DNA of 64,000 nt, from the NCBI GenBank assembly GCA_030247885.1, contig JAPDRO010000027.1:372001-436000 (forward strand), read 5' to 3'. The translations under genes were made by a program, and so were the position numbers. This stretch comes from Taxawa tesnikishii (nom. ined.) (Eukaryota > Ascomycota > Dothideomycetes > Dothideales). The notes under the pieces are model-generated. The model ran no database searches. It had not been told where the DNA came from and saw only the letters and a list, made by a program, of their open reading frames with translations. Positions 56,690 through 64,000 of the stretch are shown piece by piece. Position 1 is the first letter of the stretch; each line of letters begins with the position of its first letter.

Positions 56690-58033
56690 AATGATGACTT
56701 CTACGCTAATATGGCCTACACTAAAACTCAAGACCCGCAGGCACGAGATCCGCCTAGAAGATCATGCCTGTCAATAGCAGTGGTCTGAACGAATGCCGAC
56801 TCCTACGCAGAGTGGCCTTGGCCGAGGCGCATAGGAAGTACTCTGCACTATCATATTGTGCGGGCGATCCCAAACAATTTCTACTCAACGGAAGAAAGTT
56901 TAACGTGTTTGCCAATCTAGGTCGAGCGATCATGGAGGCCCGCCAGTTCTGGATCAAGATGTTCGGGACCAGAGAATGTGTTCTTTGGGTTGATCAGATC
57001 TGTATCGATCAGTCAAATCTGCTGGAGAGGTCACATCAAGTGGGATTTATGCGGGATATCTACGCGCGTGCCGAACAAGTACTTCTATGTCTCTCTACTG
57101 GCGAACATGATGGCTATGGCATCGAGTGGCTACAAGAGCTCTATGACGCCGTCCCCCTTAGATGACGATCTAGACAAAGAGGCTGCTAGGCATTCGGCCA
57201 ATGGATATTCGGACGACCCAGACTTCCGACAATATCATTTACACCGTCTCAATGACTACATGTGAGCCAAAACTGTCAGCCATCGATTTGTGAAAGGTTG
57301 GCTTGCCTTGTACAATATTTTTGAAAGCCCCTGGTGGACTAGGGCGTGGACTTATCAGGAATTCATCGCCTCATCCCAGGCATACTTCTTGTTCGGTCTT
57401 CCGCAATCGATCCCGACTATTCCCTAGAGAACACCGCTATCAGGGTGTTCACTCAGACAGCGAAGAGCATAATCCTGTCAGGAAACAACCTGGACCTGCT
57501 CAGCCATTCTGCTGCGGCTCGTGGACGTTGGAGTAGTCGTCTGCCTTCGTGGGTTCCCTGATTGGTCATGTAAGGAATACCCCTCAAACATTCGAACGAT
57601 GAACGAGAAGATGGTACACTCTTCGAAAGGAACTTTTAATGCATCTAGGGGCATCGATGTCTCTGTCTCGTTTCTAGATCTGGGTCCCAAAGCTGCAGGC
57701 CTGACACTGGAAGTTGCAGGTATCTTCGTGGGTGTCTTGACGGTTGAGATCATTACAGATGATGGGAAGGAATACGGCCCCTTTCGCTCTTTTGAGACGT
57801 CTAGTGGGCACGTACTAATGTCGGTGGACTTCGCACAGCATGGGGACCAACTGTGGGTTTTGGCGGGAGCACGAAGCCCCTTTGTATTGCGCGTGCAAGG
57901 TAATGCCTATCAGCTCATCAGCGAAGCAACTGTGTTTTCCAAAGACGACAGAGCGGCGAGCATCCATGTGGGAGGCATTGTCGACGAGCTCGAAGCCAGA
58001 AAGAATGTCATAGAACAGATATACATAGTCTAA
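56690..58033 (+). pseudogene. Broken HET-domain gene
   Basis: HET landmarks in order: KYSALSYCAGDPKQFLLNG, CVLWVDQICIDQSNLLERS, FMRDIYARAEQVLLCLSTG, FESPWWTRAWTYQEFIAS and the C-terminal GDQLWVLAGARSPFVLRVQG with YQLISEATV. The C-terminal third (57521-58033) is open for 170 codons, but earlier blocks lie in different frames with stops between. In the first block SYCAGD stands where SYvWGd is usual, so the conserved Trp is lost. It is a relic or a heavily miscalled gene; I favour relic. Confidence 0.65.
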
Positions 58034-58289
58034 ACCATGTCGACTTAGTGTCTTGTATAGTAACACATTACTTAACTTGAAGCCATTGTCCGAGCATGTA
58101 TTCTTCATGATTAGTAACTCTCCTTCATTGTTTTACGTTGCACGGCATAGATTAATTTGTATATCAGGTACATCTAATTTATACAAGGTATAAGATTAGC
58201 AAAAGAAATCTCGCGTATAGATAGTTAGAAAACTAAAGTCTAACTACCTAAAGATCAACGCCTCTGCTACAGACAGTTATGGGCATACG

Positions 58290-58840
58290 ATGCTACATCC
58301 GGCACTCCGAGCAAAATCTCTTCACTTTACACAACAGTTACTGGCGAAGCTACCTAGAAAGCCTCCTAATCGCTCCGGTTTGGCTATCTCTGCACGGAAG
58401 CATCGCGGGAAAACAGCCCTCCATCTGGTTGTTACAGTGCATCATGAATTGCTGCTCCAGAATGGTCTGGATTTGAATATCGAAGACAACAGTGGACATG
58501 CCGCGCTGCTTTATGCAGCAGAAAACCGATTTTCAGCAGCAACGAAGACACTTCTCGAATGCCACGTGATTGGAAGCTTGGAGACATTCAGAACTTTCGT
58601 TGAGGGCGGAGATGCACACGAATCGGCGTTCTACTTCTTGGTCGATTCCGGTACATAGGAGACGCATGAAGACGCTCAGCACTGTACTTGGCTGCCGCTG
58701 CAGGCTCATCAGGTGGTATCGAAGCACTCATGTCCGGCAATCCGGATGTCAAGCCAGACATAGAGCGCGCATCGAGGATTGCCACTAAACGCATAGCATT
58801 GCATTCATCCAAAGAAGGTATCACTGTCATCGATGCGCTA
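58290..58840 (+). pseudogene. Ankyrin-repeat gene remnant
   Basis: KTALHLVVTVHHELLLQNGL, then DLNIEDNSGHAALLYAAENR and AATKTLLECHV give one and a half ankyrin repeats (TALHLA..., LL..G.D.N..D..G..ALL.AA). The frame stops at 58658 and the following sequence has no continuous ORF. It directly follows the HET relic; HET and ankyrin modules often neighbour each other in fungi. Confidence 0.5.
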
Positions 58841-59143
58841 CTGCCTCTCTGAACGAGTGCAATGCCGCCCGAAGAGAAGACAATCGAAAACCCTATTGAT
58901 TTCTCAAAACAGGCTGGGGACTATTCTGCGCTTGGACGTCTTCCATATTTGTATCGCACAAAGGAGAAAAGAAGAGAAAGCATCGAGTCAATCGGGCAAA
59001 CTATGTTTTCGTCTATCTATGGCCTCTGCAAAGACGAACCCCGGAAATGGGATCCGGAAAAGTCCGCTATAGACCATCGGGAGTCGATCCTCATCAGCGG
59101 AGTTGCGCGGTTGCGGAGTTGCGAAAACTACAAATCGCTAGTA
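58841..59143 (+). other. ORF fragment abutting the transposon
   Basis: A frame from 58862 (MPPEEKTIENPIDFSKQAGD) with RLPYLYRTKEKRRESIESIG continues into the transposon end and stops at 59284. It shows no family motif. It may be a gene fragment cut by the insertion; no continuation was found after 62786. Confidence 0.3.
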
Positions 59144-59208
59144 TTCTCGTATTCAAAATCGGTGGGGAATTCCGGGAATTTTGTTAGCTTGCCCCACCAA
59201 AGTTGCCC
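59144..59208 (+). repeat. Left terminal inverted repeat
   Basis: 65 bp, 62 of 65 identical to the complement of 62720-62784. It has normal base composition with CA and TG present, unlike the RIP-mutated interior. Confidence 0.9.
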
Positions 59209-62200
59209 AAACTGTCCCAACTTACTATTATCTCACGGTATATACCCTTACAACTATAGTGTAGCTTCTAGAAATAGTATATAGATAGTATAATTAACGT
59301 TAGAAAGTAAGCTAAGCTAGTTTTTAAAACTATTTAAACCTTCGTCGCGTTATAGTTATTTTACTTATATATCTACTATACTTCTTTTAGAAGTCGATAA
59401 ATCTTACTTATACGTATATTTTAATAATAGTAACTATATATATAATCTTATTAGCGTATTTTTAAATTCTTCTTTAAGTACGTTATATTAGAAATAGCGT
59501 AATTACTATAACTTTAATAAAGTAAAGTTACTAGAGGAAGTAAAAGGGTATACTAGTAAGTTAAAAAAGTTATTTATAGAAATTAAGGAAGAGATAATAT
59601 AGTACTTACTATAATATATAAACGTCTAGTAAAAAGAACTTTATAAATATATATTAGTAACTTATAAAGTTATTATTTTATAGCCTACTATATCTTATAT
59701 AGTAAAGAAATAAAAGGTAATAAGGAAGGTATTATAAAGGTAAGCTACTTAGCGTAATTAAGAAGATAAAAATAACTTTTATTATAAGTTATAAATATTT
59801 AAGCCTTATAAGTTAATATATATTAACGAGTTAAATACTAGCAAAAAGACCTTATAGAGATAGTTTAGATACTTACCTATAAGTATACTAGTAGTAAATA
59901 TCTAGTTAAAGAAGGCTAGTACGCGTATAACGATTTTACTTATAATAAATATTACTAGCTATATACTAGGTACTATACTAGTTTATAAAAGTAATATAAC
60001 TTTCGAGATATTCGAGTTATAGCTAGAAACCTACGTATTATTATATACGTTATTATATAGTAAAGGGCCTCGATTAGTACTAATATTCGATAACTATAGT
60101 ACTTATAAATAAGAAGTTAGTAAATAAGCTATTAAACGAGCTATTAAATAAGGTATAAAATAAGTTAATACTTACTTATTTAAGTTATATAAGCCCTTTA
60201 TACTTTATAGAAGGTACTAGTATAGTTTCTACTAGTATATTTACTAAATTATAACTCTATTAAGTTTACTTTTTACTTATTAAAGTAGTATATAAAGCGT
60301 ATATATAATCTTTATTTATATTATAGTAAGGAGTAGTATATAAAGAGGTTTAAGAGCTTTTTAAATAAAGTAATTAATAACTTTAATAAAGGTATTAACT
60401 TTAGAGAGTTATTTAAGAGATATTACGTAAATTTCGCTAAAGAAACTACTATATAACTAATCCTTATCTTTATTATCGTTTTTATCTTTATCTTTATCCT
60501 TATCGTTAATATTAAAAGATATCTTAATAAAGTTCTCCTCGCGCCTATTACGCTAAGATAGTAATGTTTATAAGTCTCTAGTATCCTTACTACTATTACT
60601 TTAAATACTTACTATCTCGAGGATAAAGTCGCTAATTTTACGCTTAATAAGCCTTTAAATACTAGTCTTCTTTATAACCTTACTTAATATACTCTTCGGT
60701 TTTCTTTTAATATAAATACTAACTAGTAGTCGTCTTTAAGAACTTAGAAAGTACTACGTAACTTAGTCTTATAGTAATAGTTAATATAATATAAGTACTC
60801 GAAAAATAGTCTTAGTTACTTAAAGTTATTCGCTTTAGTATATATCGGACTACTACGTATAGCTAGTAAGGGTAAGTATAGTTTATTATACTACTATTAT
60901 TACTATTTTCTACCTTCTTTATTACTACTATAACTAAGTATATTAATAATAACTTAGCTACTTCCCTTACTAGTAGTATTTACTACTTTTTAACGGCTAA
61001 ATTAAGGGCTATTAACGTTACTATATAGACCTCGATATTTAGTTACTAAGTAGTTAAATACTACTAGAAGTAGTACCTTAATTATACTAGTTTTAGCCTT
61101 AATATTAGCCTTCTAAAGGCCTAGCTTATATACCTTAATAGCTATATACTTTTAATTAATAAAATAGTAACTTATCTTACCTTACTAGTTAAAGTAAAAG
61201 TAAAACCTATTCGTATAAGTCTAGTACTTAGTAATTAGCTTTTAAATACTCTTCTAAGTACGTAACTTAGTAGCGTTACGCTCGGAAGTAGTTTTCTAGT
61301 TATTTCTTTTTATAAATATAGTTTATTTATTAGTATATATCTTTTTAGCTTATTTTATTACTTTTCTACTAGTAACTAATAGCCCTTCGTAAATAGGCTA
61401 TATTTACTTAATAGAAACTAGTAAAAGGCGTAGTTTATTTAGATATTAAGACTAGTACTTAGTTACCTTAACTATTTAGTTTCTCTTTATATTACTAGTA
61501 TTAAACTTAATAAAGTCCTTTACTTAGTATTATAAGTCTAGTAGTAAATTTACCTCGTTCTTAGTATCTTAAATATTATAGTTATTTATAGTAGTAACTA
61601 CTATAATATACGTCCTTTAGTACTTTTACTAGCCCTTATAATTATATAACTACTTAGTAGCTTCTTTTATATTTCGCTAAAGTTAAAAGTAGCTAGCGCC
61701 TTACTAGTTATTACTAATAATAAACCTCTTTGTAACTAGTAGTTTACTATTAAATAAAGCCTCTATAATAAGCTTAAAGTAGTAACGTAATAGTATAAAC
61801 TTACGCTAAGGAAAAAGAAAAAATATAATAGTAACTAAAGGAAGTTCTTAAAGTAGTTTAAAGCGTAGTTTTCTTATAACTAGTAAGGAATTAATAGTAG
61901 TAGTAATAGTAGTAGTACTAGTAGCTCTTCGTAAGGTTTTACTACTATTACTATATTTCTTAGCGCTTAATTATATCTTTTAAGATAATAGAAGGAGTCG
62001 TTTTTAGCTTTTAGTACTAGTTTTCGAAGTCTAAGAAGTATTTTAAGTTTTCTTTTAACGTAAGACGAGCGTAGTATAACTATTTTTAACTAGTAAAGAC
62101 TTAGAGTATATTACTAAAGAATTTACTAACGTTTTTATAGTAAGTAAAGGCTATTTTATAAGCCTATTTACTTCCCTCTTAAAATTTAGCTCTTTACGCC

Positions 62201-62719
62201 TTTTACTCTTACTTTTATGCGATAATTACCTTAGGCTATTATTTATACTAGTAATACTTTTTCCTTCTTCTTTTATTATACTTATATTACTCTTTATAAT
62301 TTCTTTATCTTTAAAACGTATATAACGCGTTATATTCGACTCGGAGACTAAATTAAAGGCTAGTAAAGATACTTCTAAGGCCCTTAAATACTCTAAAAGA
62401 AGTAAAGATAACTAATTTAGTTATAGTAATTACTTTAGAAGTTACTAAGAATATATACTACTAGTAAAAAGAAGGTTATTATAAATTATACTTTAAATAA
62501 CTAGTAGAGGCGGCGATAAAGATAGTATATAATATTAAAAGTCGCTAAGGGCTTGCTAGTTACGATGGCGCTTATAGTACTTAAAAAGGAGGTTTTAAAA
62601 GGTTATATCTATTATAAATATACGAGTCTTTATTACTATACCTTTTTAGAAGCTAACTATAGCTATATAGGTAACGTATACTACTATATCGACGAATTAC
62701 TACCTGATAGGCGCGTTTC

Positions 62720-62784
62720 GGGCAACTTTGGTGGGGCTAGCTAACAAAATTCCCGAAAATCCCCACCGATTTTGAATACGAGAA
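62720..62784 (-). repeat. Right terminal inverted repeat
   Basis: Complement of the left repeat with three mismatches. It retains CA/TG dinucleotides and is followed by the TA target-site copy. Confidence 0.9.
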
Positions 62785-62925
62785 TACAACACGTTTGTAC
62801 TTATAGCTGACTATTACCCCGCCCTCTCTTTCCCCTATCTTCTTCCTCGCCTATCCCTAACACCCTCTACCTCCCTTGGACCCCTTCTATAGCCCCTAGC
62901 AAAACCCTCTAGACAGATAGGAACA
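62785..62925. promoter_or_regulatory. Short promoter of the SDR gene next to the transposon
   Basis: Only 140 bp lie between the transposon end and the SDR start codon. It is C/T-rich (CCCCGCCCTCTCTTTCCCC near 62817), as in fungal promoters. The transposon may therefore have displaced upstream control elements. Confidence 0.5.
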
Positions 62926-63975
62926 ATGGCATCCTTCGACCTAGTCAAAGATCTCCCGGATCTCTCTCACAAAGTCATCCTCGTTACTGGAGGTTAGTAT
63001 ACAAAGCTAAGCTAAGCCAAGTTGAGCGGACTCGAGCCAAACTGAACCACACACAACCGAACCAAACTATACGCTTTCCTTCTGCACCTTCTTCCAGCAT
63101 CATTACTCCAGAACTGATTCACTCTCCTCATTTCAGGCACTGCCGGCCTCGGGCAGGAAGTCGTCTGTCAGCTTGCCGCGCACGGCACTCCCCGCATTTT
63201 CTTCACCGGCCGCAATGCCAAGTCCGCCGACGCCACCATCCAGCAGGCAAAAAGTGTCGCTAATAGCGCGGCACGCCTCACCTTCATACCCTGTGACCTG
63301 ACGGACCTGAAATCTACCGCCGAAGCCGGTGAGTACATTGCGCATGAGACTGACAAGCTGGACTGGGTCTTCTGCAACGCAGGCATCATGGCCGCTCCTG
63401 CCGACCTGTCTAAAGACGGTTGGGAGATCCAATTTGCGACCAACCATCTCGGGCATGCCATGCTGGTCAAAAAGCTTCTCCCGACCCTCCAGCGTACAGC
63501 GCGGAGTGGTGCGGATGTGCGTGTCATCTTCAGCACCTCGCTCGGTTTCAAGTTCGCCAGCACCATCGACTTCGACACCCTCAACACAAAGCAAGAATCC
63601 GTCATATTCGGCGGATTCAGGCGCTACGGCCAGAGCAAGCTGGCCAACATCCTCTATGCGGCCGAGCTGGCGCGCCGCTATCCGGAAATCACATCCGTCT
63701 CCGTCCACCCGGGCGTGATCAGGACAGGCATCATCACCGGCCTCTCGACCTTCAACCGCTACTTTACCGAGCTTACCACATGGGGCAGTCAGACTACGGT
63801 GCATGAGGGCGCAAAGAACCAGCTCTGGGCTTCGAGTGTTGCCAAGTCTAATATAGTGAATGGAGAGTACTATGAGCCAATCGGCAAGCCGGGTGGTCAC
63901 ACGCAGGCGAGCAAAGATGATGCGTTGGCGGCCAAACTGTATGACTGGACCGAGGATGTCATCACCAAGTACTGA
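62926..63975 (+). CDS. Short-chain dehydrogenase/reductase (classical SDR, WW-oxidoreductase/retinol-dehydrogenase-like)
   Basis: Exon 1 62926-62992, intron 62993-63136 (GTTAGT...TTTCAG, phase 1), exon 2 to TGA 63975; about 300 residues. The cofactor loop VILVTGGTAGLGQEVV is split by the intron. Other motifs: FFTGRN, CDLTDL, WVFCNAGIM (NAG), NHLGHAMLVKKLLP, IFSTSLGF (catalytic Ser region), YGQSKLANILYAAELA (Tyr-x-x-x-Lys) and VHPGVIRTGI. It reduces or oxidises a carbonyl/alcohol with NAD(P)(H); the substrate is unknown. The frame is intact. It is immediately downstream of the RIP-mutated transposon, yet shows no sign of RIP leakage. Confidence 0.9.
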
Positions 63976-64000
63976 GGAGAGGAAGAAAAGTACTCGAGTG

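Larger units (their letters stand above)
59144..62784. mobile_element. RIP-mutated DNA transposon with 65-bp terminal inverted repeats
   Basis: The ends TTCTCGTATTCAAAATCGG... and its complement form inverted repeats of 65 bp with three mismatches (59144-59208 and 62720-62784), flanked by TA on both sides (59142-59143 and 62785-62786). The element is 3,641 bp long. TA duplication plus long repeats suggest the Tc1/mariner superfamily, although it is longer than usual. From about 59240 to 62700 the sequence is strongly A+T-rich and dominated by TA; in 59281-59520 I find no CA or TG at all while CG survives, the signature of CpA-to-TpA RIP. No ORF survives; one frame near 60072 reads RLVLIFDNYST, weakly like a DDE-type nuclease block. 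Confidence 0.85.

Noticed and set aside
62553-62744. 63-codon plus-strand ORF at the right end of the transposon
   Set aside because: A chance frame in RIP-mutated sequence running into the inverted repeat; Tyr-rich from TA-rich codons.
63133-63900. 255-codon minus-strand ORF
   Set aside because: Antisense shadow of the intact SDR gene.
1-64000. tRNA, rRNA or CRISPR features
   Set aside because: I saw no tRNA arm pattern, rRNA block or regularly spaced repeat array by eye; a covariance-model scan would be decisive for tRNAs.

Overview
The window is nuclear DNA of a filamentous ascomycete (Pezizomycotina, possibly Dothideomycetes). The evidence is short GT-AG introns of about 50-90 bp with CTRAC-like branch sites, three HET-domain loci, a velvet-type C-terminus, a eukaryotic nitrate reductase relic, PTS1 peroxisomal signals and a segment with the mark of repeat-induced point mutation (RIP). 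There is no operon structure, CRISPR array or recognisable tRNA/rRNA.

Layout. 0-20 kb: C-terminus of a velvet/VosA-like regulator, a large nuclear-type protein, a hydrophobic protein ending in a U-box-like module, a CLPTM1-family membrane protein, a PNS1/CTL choline-transporter-like protein, a HET protein with a WW-like tail, a small KPWE-motif (PEX39-like) protein and an Lsm14/Scd6-type P-body protein. 20-38 kb: a kelch-propeller surface protein, a SAP-domain Tho1/SARNP-like mRNA-export protein, a divergent acyl-CoA synthetase / acyl-CoA oxidase pair, a cytochrome P450 and a CorA-like membrane protein whose intron carries a 120-bp hAT-type MITE. 38-51 kb: a decayed HET gene, a small single-span membrane protein, a MARVEL protein, a long-chain acyl-CoA synthetase and a DUF3431 type II membrane protein. 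51-63 kb is a gene graveyard: a complete but broken nitrate reductase, one live-looking secreted GlcG/HbpS-like gene, a broken HET gene, an ankyrin remnant and a 3.6-kb RIP-mutated DNA transposon with intact 65-bp terminal inverted repeats. The window ends with an intact short-chain dehydrogenase.

How genes work together. Three fatty-acid enzymes (acyl-CoA synthetase, acyl-CoA oxidase, long-chain acyl-CoA synthetase) end in PTS1-type tripeptides (ARL, AKL, AKL). The first two share one promoter region containing a CCTCGG hexamer, the core known for the fungal fatty-acid regulators FarA/FarB. This is a peroxisomal beta-oxidation module, and the PEX39-like gene is in the same neighbourhood.

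Caution for readers. About twenty otherwise conserved reading frames can each be restored only by adding ONE base, nearly always in a run of 2-5 identical bases, and I found no clear case that needs a base removed. This one-sided pattern points to homopolymer under-calling in the assembly, so most broken genes before 51 kb are probably intact in the organism. The nitrate reductase, two of the HET loci and the ankyrin remnant show substitutions and stops too, and look like true pseudogenes.
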